From Salinisphaera shabanensis E1L3A (GTDB taxonomy: Bacteria > Pseudomonadota > Gammaproteobacteria > Nevskiales > Salinisphaeraceae), in the NCBI RefSeq assembly GCF_000215955.2, contig NZ_AFNV02000012.1, positions 62,001-126,000 of the forward strand: 64,000 nt of DNA, in the 5' to 3' direction. The notes under the pieces were generated by a model, which had not been told where the DNA came from, did not search any database, and was given only the letters and a program-made list of their open reading frames with translations. Both the position numbers and the translations under genes were made by a program. Positions 8,525 through 17,810 of this stretch are shown in pieces. Within the stretch, counting starts at the first letter, position 1; each line of letters starts with the position of its first letter.

Positions 8525-10015
8525 TTAGCCCACGCGATCGTATTCGCGGAGCTTGAAACGGCGCATCGACAGCGCGTATTCCGTGGCCAGCCCGGGAAAC
8601 AGCGTATGGTTCTCGCCGTGTTCGTCGAGATACCAGCTCTGGCAGCCCGAGGTCCAGGAGGTATAGCGCATGCGGTTCTGCAGCCGTTCGTGATAGCGGC
8701 GCATGACCTTGGGCTTGACCGCAATCGCGGTCAGGTCGCGTTCGAGAAGCGTCGAGATCGCTTCGGTGATATAGCGCGCCTGCGCTTCGGTATAAATAAG
8801 CACCGACGTATGGCCCGGGCCGGTATTCGGCCCGAGCATGAAAAACCAGTTCGGCACGCCGGCCGTAGCCACGCCCTTGTAAGCCTTGCCGCCCGGCCCG
8901 CGCCAGATATCGGCCAGCGATACGCCGTTTTCGCCGATGATCGGGAACGGCGGGCTGGCGATATTGATCTTGAAACCGGTGGCGGTAACGATCACGTCGG
9001 CCTCGATCTCACGCCCGTCGCTCAGCCGCAGGCCGTTCTCGGTAAAGCGCTCGACGCCGGCAGTCTCGAGATCGACGTTGTCGCGCGTGAACGCCGGATA
9101 ATAGTTGCTGGCAAACAGCACCCGCTTGCAGCCAATTTCGTAGTCCGGCGTGAGTTTGTCGCGCAAAACCGGATCCTTCACCGCCGAGCGCATATTCCAT
9201 AGCGCGAGTTTTTTCATGCCCGTCGCCAGGGGCGAATCCAGAATGACCGCCGGGCCGACCAGGCCTTCGGTGATGGCGAGGATTGCGCGCCGAAACGCGG
9301 TCTGGGCGAACGGCAACCGCCGGAACGTGGCCTTCATCAGCTCCGGCAGCGCCTTGTCGAGCTTGGGCAGCACATAAGGCGCGCTACGCTGAATGACGGT
9401 CAGGCGTTCGACATCCGGGGCGATCGACGGGATCACCTGAATAGCGCTGGCGCCGGTGCCGATAATCGCCACCTTCTTGCCGGCCAGCGATATATCGTGG
9501 TTCCAGCGCGCGGTATGCATGATGTCGCCGGCGAAATCGTCCATGCCGGCAAAATTCGGCGTGGATGGCTCCACGAGACCGCCCACCGCCGAAATCACGG
9601 CGCGAGCGGTGTAGCGCGTCCCGTCTTCGCTGGTGAGATGCCAGACGCCACGCGCGTTGTCGAACTCGGCCTTCGCAATGCCCACACCGAAGTGCAGGTG
9701 GGCCTGCAGGCCGTATTTCTCGGCACAGCGCTGGATATAGGCATGGATCTCGGCCGAACCCGAATAGGTGGTCGACCAGTCCGGGTTCTGTTCGAACGAG
9801 TAGGAGTACAGATGCGACGGCACATCACAGGCACAGCCGGGATAGGTATTGTCGCGCCAGGTGCCGCCCACATCGGCGGCACGCTCGAGAATCACGAAAT
9901 CCTCGATGCCTTCCTGCTTGAGACGAATACCGGCATTGATGCCGGAAAAACCGGCACCGATGACGATCACGTCATGGGCGATCGCGGTGCGTTCACGTTC
10001 TGGGGCCTGGGGCAT
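8525..10015 (-). CDS. FAD-dependent monooxygenase, Baeyer-Villiger type
   Basis: A 496-residue class B flavoprotein monooxygenase, expected to oxidise ketones to esters or lactones, or hydroxylate a lipophilic substrate, with FAD and NADPH. The N-terminal dinucleotide motif GAGFSG is at 20-25, the NADPH motif GTGASA at about 187, and between them sits the Baeyer-Villiger fingerprint FxGxxxHTxxW (Phe161 to Trp171). It also carries GGTWRDNTYPG and a C-terminal ATG motif (VTATGFK). Size and motifs fit the roughly 500-residue BVMOs of hydrocarbon- or steroid-degrading bacteria. The ATG at 10015 is preferred over a TTG 18 nt upstream. No obvious pathway partner lies beside it, so the substrate is unknown. 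Confidence 0.85.
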   Translation of the reverse strand: MPQAPERERTAIAHDVIVIGAGFSGINAGIRLKQEGIEDFVILERAADVGGTWRDNTYPGCACDVPSHLYSYSFEQNPDWSTTYSGSAEIHAYIQRCAEKYGLQAHLHFGVGIAKAEFDNARGVWHLTSEDGTRYTARAVISAVGGLVEPSTPNFAGMDDFAGDIMHTARWNHDISLAGKKVAIIGTGASAIQVIPSIAPDVERLTVIQRSAPYVLPKLDKALPELMKATFRRLPFAQTAFRRAILAITEGLVGPAVILDSPLATGMKKLALWNMRSAVKDPVLRDKLTPDYEIGCKRVLFASNYYPAFTRDNVDLETAGVERFTENGLRLSDGREIEADVIVTATGFKINIASPPFPIIGENGVSLADIWRGPGGKAYKGVATAGVPNWFFMLGPNTGPGHTSVLIYTEAQARYITEAISTLLERDLTAIAVKPKVMRRYHERLQNRMRYTSWTSGCQSWYLDEHGENHTLFPGLATEYALSMRRFKLREYDRVG

Positions 10016-10076
10016 GATGCATTTCCGTGCCAATCCGACACGGCAGTAGATAACGTGACATTACACGCTGTCAACA

Positions 10077-11342
10077 TCAACGCCCCATCCGCCCCCAGGG
10101 CAAGACCAGATTAAGCAGTACACCCAGCACACCGGCCAGGGCGATGCCTTCGAGCGCGAATTCGCCCGCCGAGAAGCTCAAACCACCCACGCCGGTGACC
10201 AGAATGATGCCAACGATCGACAAATTGCGCGGCTCGGTGAGTTCTTCACCGGATTTGGCCAGGCTGTTCATGCCCACGACAATAATCGCGCCGAATAGCA
10301 GGACGATGATGCCACCCATAACCGGCGTCGGAATACTCGCCAGCAGCGCGCCGAGCTTGCCGACGAAGGCGAATACGATGGCGAAACCCGCAGCCCAGGT
10401 CATCAGGGCCGGGTTGTATGCCTTGGTTAGCGTGACAGCGCCGGTCACTTCGGAATAGGTCGTATTGGGCGGCCCGCCGAGGGCGGCCGCCAACGACGTG
10501 GCCAGGCCGTCGCCGAGCATGGTGCGATCGATGCCGGGGTCTTTGAGATAATCGCGCCCGGTGACCGACCGAATGGCCACGATATCGCCAAAATGCTCGA
10601 TCGCCGGCGCGATGGCCACCGGCACCATGAACAGCACCGCCTGCCAGTTCCATTCCGGGGCCACAAAATTCGGCATCGCAAACCAGGGCGCGGCCGCGAT
10701 CGGGGCGAAATCCACCAGCCCGAACGGCAGGCTCACCAGATAACCGGCGACCACGCCACACAGAATGGGCACCAGCGAGAGAAAGCCGCGCGCGAACAGC
10801 GATACCGCCACCGTCACCGCCAGCGACACGAACGAGACGATCATCGCGGCGGAAGGATCGACCAGCTCGGTATTGCCGTTGCCATCGAGGCCCATGGCCA
10901 GATTGACCGCCACCGGCGCGAGCACCAGTCCAATGACCATGATCACCGGCCCGGTCACAATCGTCGGCAACAAGCGCGTGATCACGCCCACGCCGCGCAG
11001 CCGGATGAATAGCGACAACAGCATGTATACGCCGCCAGCCGCCATGAGCCCGCACAGCGTGCCCGGTATACCCCAGGTCTCCACGCCGTAGATGATCGGC
11101 GCGATGAAAGCGAAGGACGAGGCCAGAAATACCGGCACACGACCGCGCGTGACGATCTGAAAGACCAGCGTACCGAGCCCGGCCGTGAACAGCGCCACGT
11201 TCGGGTCGAGCCCGGTAAGCAGCGGCACCAGCACCAGCGAGCCAAAAGCCACGAACAGCATCTGTGCACCGAGCAGGCCGTCGCGTGCACGGAATCGATA
11301 CGCGCTCGCCGCGCTATCGCTTTGTTCTGGCTCTACCGACAT
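10077..11342 (-). CDS. uraA: Uracil/xanthine permease (NCS2 family, UraA-like)
   Basis: A 421-residue nucleobase:proton symporter with about 14 membrane segments. The beginning, LLGAQMLFVAFGSLVLVPLLTG, and the segment ending in GGPPNTTYSEVTGAVTLTKAY are characteristic of UraA/NCS2 proteins; the latter contains the conserved Asn-Thr-Thr-Tyr-x-Glu loop of helix 10 that binds uracil. It lies 63 nt downstream of upp on the same strand, the usual upp-uraA order, so uracil entering by this permease is trapped as UMP by the neighbouring enzyme. The C-terminus is normal. Xanthine transport is less likely in view of the neighbour. Confidence 0.9.
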   Translation of the reverse strand: MSVEPEQSDSAASAYRFRARDGLLGAQMLFVAFGSLVLVPLLTGLDPNVALFTAGLGTLVFQIVTRGRVPVFLASSFAFIAPIIYGVETWGIPGTLCGLMAAGGVYMLLSLFIRLRGVGVITRLLPTIVTGPVIMVIGLVLAPVAVNLAMGLDGNGNTELVDPSAAMIVSFVSLAVTVAVSLFARGFLSLVPILCGVVAGYLVSLPFGLVDFAPIAAAPWFAMPNFVAPEWNWQAVLFMVPVAIAPAIEHFGDIVAIRSVTGRDYLKDPGIDRTMLGDGLATSLAAALGGPPNTTYSEVTGAVTLTKAYNPALMTWAAGFAIVFAFVGKLGALLASIPTPVMGGIIVLLFGAIIVVGMNSLAKSGEELTEPRNLSIVGIILVTGVGGLSFSAGEFALEGIALAGVLGVLLNLVLPWGRMGR

Positions 11343-11405
11343 GACCCCGCCCCTTGCTCATCGGCCCAATCGCGCGCATCTGCGGCAGCGCGCCGCTACC
11401 GTGCG

Positions 11406-12038
11406 TTATTTCGTGCCGTACATCCGGTCGCCGGCATCGCCCAGGCCCGGCCGGATATAGCCGTGGTCGTCGAGCCGCTCGTCGATGGCCGCCGTGAAGA
11501 TCGGCACGTCCGGATGAGCTTCGCGCAGGGCCGCCACGCCTTCGGGTGCGGCCAGCAGGCACAGGAACTTCATGTTCTGCGCGCCCTGCTTTTTTAGATG
11601 CGTGATCGAGGCGATGGCCGAGTTGCCGGTGGCCAGCATCGGGTCGACCACGATTACACGGCGCTCGCCGATATCCTGCGGCACCTTGCAGTAGTACTCG
11701 ACCGCTTCCAGCGATTCCGGGTCGCGGAACATGCCGATATGGCCGACGCGCGCTGAGGGCATGAGTTCCACCATACCTTCCAGCAGACCGTTACCGGCAC
11801 GCAGGATCGACACAAAGCACAGCTTCTTACCGGCCAGCGTGGGCGCTTCCATCTCCTGCATCGGCGTTTCGATCACCTCGGTGGTGAGCTCGAGATCGCG
11901 GGTAATTTCGTAGGTGAGCAGGTGGGCGACTTCACGCAGCAGGCTACGAAATTTCTGCGTGGACGAGTTCTTGCGCCGCATCAGCGTGAGCTTGTGCGCG
12001 ATCAGCGGATGATTGATGACGGTAACGTTCTCGTCCAT
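11406..12038 (-). CDS. upp: Uracil phosphoribosyltransferase
   Basis: A 210-residue cytosolic enzyme that converts uracil and PRPP to UMP, typical length for Upp. The PRPP-binding motif [12 protein letters not shown] is at 130-141, the N-terminal [12 protein letters not shown] block matches the family, and the C-terminus ends in the uracil-binding [13 protein letters not shown]. The ATG giving [12 protein letters not shown] is used; an earlier in-frame start adds 32 basic residues that no Upp carries. First gene of the upp-uraA operon, consistent with the deaminase gene at 3622 feeding uracil into the same route. Confidence 0.95.
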   Translation of the reverse strand: MDENVTVINHPLIAHKLTLMRRKNSSTQKFRSLLREVAHLLTYEITRDLELTTEVIETPMQEMEAPTLAGKKLCFVSILRAGNGLLEGMVELMPSARVGHIGMFRDPESLEAVEYYCKVPQDIGERRVIVVDPMLATGNSAIASITHLKKQGAQNMKFLCLLAAPEGVAALREAHPDVPIFTAAIDERLDDHGYIRPGLGDAGDRMYGTK

Positions 12039-12180
12039 GGGCAGCTTCCTTCTTCGAAGACGGTTTCGCGGGCGAACGCGCGCATTAGACCTGATCCGGC
12101 GCCCGATCGGAAACCCCGGTCGCGCCGCGCGCATCCATACTACGTACTGACGGCCCCGAATCGGCGCTGCAAGATTCGTG

Positions 12181-13116
12181 CTATGACGAATCGCGGCGAA
12201 AGCGCGCGGCCTGATCGATCAACCAGTGCGCGAACGCGCTGGCCGCAGCAGGCACATCACCGCCAGCTGGCATGATCAAATCGTAGGAAAACGGCGAATC
12301 CATCACATGGCGCGTACCGAACGGCGCGACGAGCACACCGCTGGCGAGCCGGTCGGCCGCCAGCACACTGGTTGCGAGCGCCACACCGTGCCCGGCGATG
12401 GCCTGATCCAGTGCCAGGCCGAACAACGAATAGCGCCGATGTACGTCGATGGTCACCTCGTGGGCACCGGCGGCCTGCAGCCATTCGCGCCAGCCCGGGA
12501 ACAGCTCGGCCTGGTTCGACAGCCACTTCACATGCAGCAACGTGTGGCCGGCCAGATCGGCCGGCGTGTCGAGTGCCGGCCCGTGCGCCAGCAGCGAGGG
12601 CGCACAGACGGGGAACAGCGTTTCCAGCATCAACGGCTGGCTGCGTACGCCCGTCCACGGCCCCTGCCCGTAGCGGATGGCGAGCTGGGCACGATCCTCG
12701 TGCCAGCCCGGCTCGACCAGCTGGGCGCTGGCCTCCAGCGCCAGGGCGATATCCGGGTGGCGGGATTCGAAATCGGCCAGCCGTGGCAGAAGCCAGTGCT
12801 GGATGAGCGACGGCGAGGCGCTGACGGTGAGCTGGGCGCCGCCGCTGCTCGTCTTGCGTGCGGCTTCGACGCTGCGCGCCAGCCGTGAGAACGCCTCGCC
12901 GGACTCGTCGGCCAGCCGCGCGCCGCGTTCGGTCAGACTTACGCCCTGGGCATGGCGCACGAACAGATCCGCGCCGAGCAGGGTTTCCAGCTGCTTGACG
13001 TGGCGGCTGACCGCGCCGGGGGTGACATGCAGATCGAGTGCCGCGGCCTTGAAGCTTTCATGGCGTGCAGCAAACACGAAGGCACGCAGCGCGTTCAACG
13101 GCAGTCGATCAATCAT
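12181..13116 (-). CDS. LysR-family transcriptional regulator (GcvA-like)
   Basis: A 311-residue LTTR with an N-terminal winged helix-turn-helix (residues about 5-65: [23 protein letters not shown], then [13 protein letters not shown]) and a substrate-binding effector domain. The [10 protein letters not shown] start and SRHVKQLE helix resemble the GcvA/AmpR group. It is divergent from an EamA-family exporter gene with 100 nt between starts, which makes that exporter its most likely target. The effector cannot be read. I found no clean T-N11-A dyad in the intergenic region. Confidence 0.88.
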   Translation of the reverse strand: MIDRLPLNALRAFVFAARHESFKAAALDLHVTPGAVSRHVKQLETLLGADLFVRHAQGVSLTERGARLADESGEAFSRLARSVEAARKTSSGGAQLTVSASPSLIQHWLLPRLADFESRHPDIALALEASAQLVEPGWHEDRAQLAIRYGQGPWTGVRSQPLMLETLFPVCAPSLLAHGPALDTPADLAGHTLLHVKWLSNQAELFPGWREWLQAAGAHEVTIDVHRRYSLFGLALDQAIAGHGVALATSVLAADRLASGVLVAPFGTRHVMDSPFSYDLIMPAGGDVPAAASAFAHWLIDQAARFRRDSS

Positions 13117-13216
13117 CGCAATTGAGTTTTCCTGAGCCTGACAGCCCAGTTTAATGGTTTGCGCGCACTGTTCGCCGATGCTCTCCTAGGCGCCTCGTTT
13201 TCCCACCGGCAAGCCG

Positions 13217-14170
13217 ATGAGTACAGGCGCAAACAAGCTCTCGAACACGCAACCGGCGCCCAGCCGACGCGCGCTCGACATGCAGGGCAGCCTGCTCATG
13301 CTCGTATTCTGCCTAGCGCTCGGGTTGCAGCAGGTTGCGATCAAGTGGGTCGCGGTTGATATCGCGCCGATTGCCCAGATCGCGATTCGCTCGCTGCTCG
13401 CCGCGGTACTCGTGATCGGCGTCGCCTATGCCCGCGGCGTGCGCCTCGCCGATGCCCGGGCAGTGTTCTGGCCGGGCGTGGCCGTGGGCATCGGCTTCAC
13501 GGCAGAATTCTGCTTCGTTGCCCTCGGGCTCGAGTACACCACCGCATCGCATATGTCGGTGTTTCTCTACACCGCACCGGTATTCGCCGCGCTTGGACTA
13601 CATTTTCTCGTGCCCGGCGAGCAATTGAGCCTGCGCCACTGGACCGGGATTGGCATCGCCTTCGGCGGCATCGTGCTCGCCATGGCACCCACGGGCGGCG
13701 CTACCGACGGCCCGGATGTGGCCTCGCTGATCATCGGCGACATTCTGGGCACGATGGCCGGCATGGGATGGGCGGCCACGACCGTGGTGATTCGCACGAC
13801 CGCGCTATCCGAGCAGCGGCCGACCCTGACGCTGTCTTTTCAGCTGGTCATCGCCGGCGTGTCGTTGTTCGCGCTCGCCGCGGCGCTCGGCCATATCGGC
13901 GACATTCGTGTCACCGCGCCAGTGCTGGTGAGCATGAGCTTTCAAACCTTCGGTATCGCCTTCGGCGTGCTGCTGCTCTGGTTTGCCCTGCTGCGCCGCT
14001 ATCTCGCGTCGCGCCTGGGTGTGTTCTCGTTCCTTTCGCCCGTGTTCGGCGTACTTTTCGGGGCGCTGCTACTGGGCGAAGCGCTGACCTGGAACTTCGT
14101 CGTCGGCGGTGTCGCCATCATCGCGGGCGTAATCATCGTCAGCGCGCCCACACGGCGTACGACGCGCTAG
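13217..14170 (+). CDS. EamA-family drug/metabolite transporter
   Basis: A 317-residue DMT-superfamily permease with two EamA repeats and about ten membrane helices. Typical stretches are GFTAEFCFVALGLEYTTASH in the first repeat and FALLRRYLASRLGVFSFLSP in the second. It lies divergently from a LysR regulator, a common layout in which the regulator senses the exported amino acid or metabolite. A second in-frame methionine (MQGSLLML, about residue 22) begins just before the first helix and could be the true start; the first 21 residues are polar. Substrate unknown. Confidence 0.82.
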   Translation: MSTGANKLSNTQPAPSRRALDMQGSLLMLVFCLALGLQQVAIKWVAVDIAPIAQIAIRSLLAAVLVIGVAYARGVRLADARAVFWPGVAVGIGFTAEFCFVALGLEYTTASHMSVFLYTAPVFAALGLHFLVPGEQLSLRHWTGIGIAFGGIVLAMAPTGGATDGPDVASLIIGDILGTMAGMGWAATTVVIRTTALSEQRPTLTLSFQLVIAGVSLFALAAALGHIGDIRVTAPVLVSMSFQTFGIAFGVLLLWFALLRRYLASRLGVFSFLSPVFGVLFGALLLGEALTWNFVVGGVAIIAGVIIVSAPTRRTTR

Positions 14171-14209
14171 GGGCAGGCCGTGAACGGCCGCACCCACCCG
14201 TTTCGCGGT

Positions 14210-15103
14210 CTAGTGCTTGGTCGCATAGGCCGCGTCGGTCTTTTCCACCAGGTCGTCGATGAGCTTCAAGTGGTGGCTGTTGTTCTGCTGCCAGGGGTGG
14301 AAGCCGTAGCGGAAATACGCCGCCCATTCGGGAATCTGACGACGCAGCACGCCGGGTGAAGAACCAAACAACGTGTTGAACACTTTCAGATGCCCGCGCC
14401 AACCCTCTTTCCTGCATTCGACGCTGGCCCGACTCATTCGATAATAGAAGTAGGCGACCAGGGGCCAGAAAATCGCTGTCGCCACGACCATACCGGTCGC
14501 ACGTTCCGCATAGGCACGCGGGCCACGGCCGATGCACCGATCATAGACGTCGAAGGCCACCGACTTGTGCTCGATCTCTTCGAGCGCATGCCATTGCCAC
14601 ATGCGTTTGTAGTCTTCCTGTGAGCCCTCCATCGTTTCCGGGTAGTCAAGAATCGAGTTGCCCATGAGCGCGGTGAAGTGCTCCAGCGCAATCGTGGCCG
14701 ATAACGGAAAGGAGCGCGGCGTACGCTTCTTGATGAAATCCAGAAACGACCACACGAACGCATCGAGCTGGGCGGCCGGCAGCCCCTGGCGCTCCATGAG
14801 ATCGTTGTATTCCTTGTGCTCGCGGCTATGAATGGCTTCCTGGCCGATGAAAGCGGTGGCGGCCTTCTTCAAGTCCGGATCCGGAATTTCTTCGCGATAG
14901 TCGCGCACGGCATCGATGAACATGCGCTCACCGGCGGGAAAGAACAGGCTCAACGCGTTCATGAACTGGGTCATGTGGGCGCCAAGCACGTGCCAGTCGT
15001 GAATGCGGTCCTCTGGTGGCAGAAAGTGCAGATCGCGACGCTCGGGCACGACATCCGGCTTTCCGTCGTCGGTGTGTTCGATAGGTTCTAGAGCTGTGGC
15101 CAT
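14210..15103 (-). CDS. Predicted metal-dependent hydrolase (COG3687 family)
   Basis: A 297-residue protein of the family usually annotated as predicted metal-dependent hydrolase (PF10118). Acidic and histidine residues placed on helices look like a ferritin-type di-metal site: FFPAGERMF, IGQEAIHSREH, EHFTALMG and WHALEEIEHKSVAFD give Glu, ExxH, Glu and ExxH ligands. The biochemical reaction is not established; members are frequent in bacteria that use alkanes, lipids or steroids. The ATG at 15103 has GGAGG four bases upstream and is preferred over an upstream in-frame start. A 16-bp perfect palindrome lies 36 nt upstream and is probably its operator. The gene stands alone. Confidence 0.75.
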   Translation of the reverse strand: MATALEPIEHTDDGKPDVVPERRDLHFLPPEDRIHDWHVLGAHMTQFMNALSLFFPAGERMFIDAVRDYREEIPDPDLKKAATAFIGQEAIHSREHKEYNDLMERQGLPAAQLDAFVWSFLDFIKKRTPRSFPLSATIALEHFTALMGNSILDYPETMEGSQEDYKRMWQWHALEEIEHKSVAFDVYDRCIGRGPRAYAERATGMVVATAIFWPLVAYFYYRMSRASVECRKEGWRGHLKVFNTLFGSSPGVLRRQIPEWAAYFRYGFHPWQQNNSHHLKLIDDLVEKTDAAYATKH

Positions 15104-15138
15104 GACGCCTCCGGGATGAATTTTTCTGCCACCGACGA

Positions 15139-15154
15139 CTGTCATCGATGACAG
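15139..15154. promoter_or_regulatory. Perfect 16-bp palindrome upstream of the metal-dependent hydrolase
   Basis: CTGTCATCGATGACAG is a perfect dyad centred about 43 nt before the start codon at 15103, in the promoter position. Size and symmetry suit a TetR- or MarR-type repressor; no such regulator gene is in the window. Confidence 0.5.
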
Positions 15155-15270
15155 ACTTTAAAAATCCTCCGTTTCAGATCGCGAGTCAATACCGCATTTT
15201 TACCAATGCCACCCCGTGGGTGACCATGTATGCGAGCGCGGCCCGTGTGCGAGAGCCGATCTTCAGACAT

Positions 15271-15313
15271 AAAAAAGCCCGACCCTGACCGACATGCCGA
15301 GGGCCGGGCTTTT
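15271..15313 (-). terminator. Rho-independent terminator of the 66-residue gene
   Basis: Read on the minus strand, AGCCCGGCCCT pairs with AGGGTCGGGCT (11 bp, one G-T wobble) around a 13-nt loop and is followed by six T in total. It begins 13 nt after the stop of the gene at 15326. Confidence 0.8.
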
Positions 15314-15325
15314 GGCGAAAGCGCG

Positions 15326-15526
15326 CTAGCCCATCTTGGCCAGTTCACGCCCGGTCTGGATCGCTTCTTCACGGGTCTTGGGCGTGCGATCGGTGGTGCG
15401 GGACTCGGTATTGTCGTCGAAGCGCACTTCGATCTCCCAGCCGTTTTCTTTTTCGATGCCGATGGTTTCAAAACCACGGGTGTCGTCGCGTTCCAGGGTT
15501 TCCCAGTCGGTCAGGTTCTTGGTCAT
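15326..15526 (-). CDS. Small hypothetical protein, 66 residues
   Basis: A short, charged, soluble protein with no signal peptide or membrane segment. The middle (WEIEVRFDDN) looks like two beta strands and the end (KTREEAIQTGRELAKMG) like a helix, a beta-beta-alpha arrangement reminiscent of DUF2188-type proteins, though I cannot assign it to a family. It is supported as a gene by a methionine start followed by a compact charged sequence, by a strong terminator 13 nt after its stop and by lying free of other genes on both strands. Function unknown. Confidence 0.6.
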   Translation of the reverse strand: MTKNLTDWETLERDDTRGFETIGIEKENGWEIEVRFDDNTESRTTDRTPKTREEAIQTGRELAKMG

Positions 15527-15617
15527 AGCTTGATTACAGTCGTTTTAAATGAACGGGCGAATCGTAACAGGCCGGCGTGCGTGCTGCGCCCGCTGTTTGA
15601 CCGCCCTGGCCGCATGC

Positions 15618-17810
15618 TCAGGCCGAGTGTGCTGCATCTCTTCCCTTTGTACCGCCGACGCCGCCGGTCATGAACAACGCGACCGCGATCAACGCACCGA
15701 GACCGTCGCTAATCCAACCCGGATAAATGAGCGCGAGCGCGCCAATCAGCGCAAGCACGCGCCAGGGCGCGGCCAACGGGCGGCGCAGATACCCCTCTAC
15801 CGCGACGGCGAGCAGGCCCACGCCCACCACGCCGGTCACCGCGACCGTCGCCACATTCATCCAGGTCGCATCGATCATGAGCATGCTGTGGGCAAACACG
15901 AACATGTACGGCACCACGAAGCCGGCGATCGCCAGTTTCATTGCCTGTACGCCGGTGGCATTCGGCGAGCCGCCGGAAATTCCGGCACCGGCATAGGCTG
16001 CGAGTGCGACCGGCGGGGTGAGATTGGCGAAGATACCGAAATAGAACACGAACATATGGGCGACGAAGATCGCCGTGTCGTTGGATCCGGCCAGTTCCCG
16101 AAATAATGGCAGATTGAGCAGAATCGGCGCGGCCATCGTTGAGGTAATGATGTAGCAGGGAATACTGGGCAGGCCCATGCCGAGCACGATCGAGGCGCCC
16201 ATGGTTAGTGCCAGGGTCACCAGTAGACGCAGCATTTCCGACGGAATCGCCTGACCGAGATTCACCACGGCATCCGCGGCATCGAGAGCAATGCCGGTGA
16301 GCGTGGCAATCCCCACGACGATGCCCACCGCCGCACAGGCGATCGCCACCGGGATCGAGTTGCGTACGCCTTCGGTCATCGCATCGCGACAATCGACCAG
16401 GTTCATGACTTCCGATTCCAGACCGAGTCGGTTACGGATGGCGTTGATCGCCATCGGGACGGCGATAATGGCGAACAGCCATAGCCGCGAAGCCGGCAAG
16501 CCGGGCAATGGTCGGGATTCGATCAACGCCCAGATCTGGGGCTCGAACACGAGGGCGACGAGCACCGCCGCGAGACCCACCACCAGATTGCGCGTACCAC
16601 AGATCAGAATCGTCGCCGCAATCGACCAGAACGCAGCAAAGAACGGCGCCCGGCCGTCGAAGATCAGCCACAGCAGCACGACCATGGGCAGTAAAAGGTG
16701 CCCGCGTTCGAGCAGCACGCTTTTAAGTGGCGTGAGCTCGGAGCGCGGGATACCTTCCAGGTCGTTGCGCATGGCCCTGAGATGCACCTGAAACAGAATA
16801 CCCAGATAGAACAGCAGCGCCGGGATGATGCCGGCGAGCATCACCTGGGTGTAAGGCACCGCCAACACCTCGGCCATGATGAACGCGGCCGCGCCCATGA
16901 TCGGCGGCAGAATCTGCCCGCCGACACTGGCCGCCGCTTCCACCGCACCGGCGAAATTGGCGCGATAGCCGGTGCGTTTCATCAGCGGAATAGTGAACGC
17001 GCCGGTGGTGACCACGTTGGCAATCGCCGACCCGTTGATGGAGCCCAGAAAACCACTGGCGACCACGGCCACCTTGGCCGGCCCACCGCGGCTCGGCCCG
17101 GCCAGCGCCAGGGCGAGATCGTTGAACAGCCGCCCCAGCCCGGATTTGACCAGAAAAGCGCCAAACAGAATGAACAGGATGATATAGCTCGCGGATACGG
17201 CGATTGCCGTGCCCAGCAGACCTTCGGTGATATAGACCAGATGCGACACGATCTGGCGCGTGCTCGCCAGCACGATGGATTCGGTGAGCTGCGGATAGAA
17301 CGAGAGCTTGGCGTAGAAGCCATAGATCAGAAACACGATCGCCAGCCCCGGCAGCCCCCAGCCGGTCACCCGCCGGGCGGCATCGATGACCAGCGCGAGC
17401 GCGGCCAACCCCACGATCATATCCAGCGTATTGATACGCCCCGCCGAGGCGATCACCCGATCGGCCGAGAAAACCATATAGATGCCGATCGCAAAGGCGG
17501 CTACGGCCAGGATCACATCGCCCACAGCCACGCGATCCCGCGCGCCGCGCATCGCCCACGGGTAAAGCACGAAGGTGAGCCCGAGCAGCACGTACAGATG
17601 AATACTGCGCTGGACGACGTCGACAAGCGGCCCGGAAAACGACGTATACAGATGAAACAGCGCCAGCAGCACGCTCAGCGCGATCACGAACTGCATCACC
17701 CGTTTGGGCAGCGCGTGGCGCACACGGCTTTCGCGATCGTATTTTTCCAGTGTTTCCGGGTCGGCGACGGCTGGTTCGACCGCGTCGGGTGCTTGCTTGG
17801 CTTGATTCAT
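15618..17810 (-). CDS. TRAP transporter fused permease (4TM/12TM, TAXI type)
   Basis: A 730-residue inner-membrane protein in which the small (DctQ-like, about residues 40-190) and large (DctM-like, about 200-650) TRAP permease subunits are fused, as is usual for TAXI-type systems. The large part shows the family sequence NGSAIANVVTTGAFTIPLMK and AAASVGGQILPPIMGAAAF. It takes substrate from the periplasmic binding lipoprotein encoded two genes upstream, driven by a sodium or proton gradient. The ATG giving MNQAKQAPDAVEP overlaps the stop of the DUF1850 gene by 4 nt. Substrate unknown; TAXI systems are little studied, with glutamate/2-oxoglutarate-type acids as the known examples. Confidence 0.9.
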   Translation of the reverse strand: MNQAKQAPDAVEPAVADPETLEKYDRESRVRHALPKRVMQFVIALSVLLALFHLYTSFSGPLVDVVQRSIHLYVLLGLTFVLYPWAMRGARDRVAVGDVILAVAAFAIGIYMVFSADRVIASAGRINTLDMIVGLAALALVIDAARRVTGWGLPGLAIVFLIYGFYAKLSFYPQLTESIVLASTRQIVSHLVYITEGLLGTAIAVSASYIILFILFGAFLVKSGLGRLFNDLALALAGPSRGGPAKVAVVASGFLGSINGSAIANVVTTGAFTIPLMKRTGYRANFAGAVEAAASVGGQILPPIMGAAAFIMAEVLAVPYTQVMLAGIIPALLFYLGILFQVHLRAMRNDLEGIPRSELTPLKSVLLERGHLLLPMVVLLWLIFDGRAPFFAAFWSIAATILICGTRNLVVGLAAVLVALVFEPQIWALIESRPLPGLPASRLWLFAIIAVPMAINAIRNRLGLESEVMNLVDCRDAMTEGVRNSIPVAIACAAVGIVVGIATLTGIALDAADAVVNLGQAIPSEMLRLLVTLALTMGASIVLGMGLPSIPCYIITSTMAAPILLNLPLFRELAGSNDTAIFVAHMFVFYFGIFANLTPPVALAAYAGAGISGGSPNATGVQAMKLAIAGFVVPYMFVFAHSMLMIDATWMNVATVAVTGVVGVGLLAVAVEGYLRRPLAAPWRVLALIGALALIYPGWISDGLGALIAVALFMTGGVGGTKGRDAAHSA

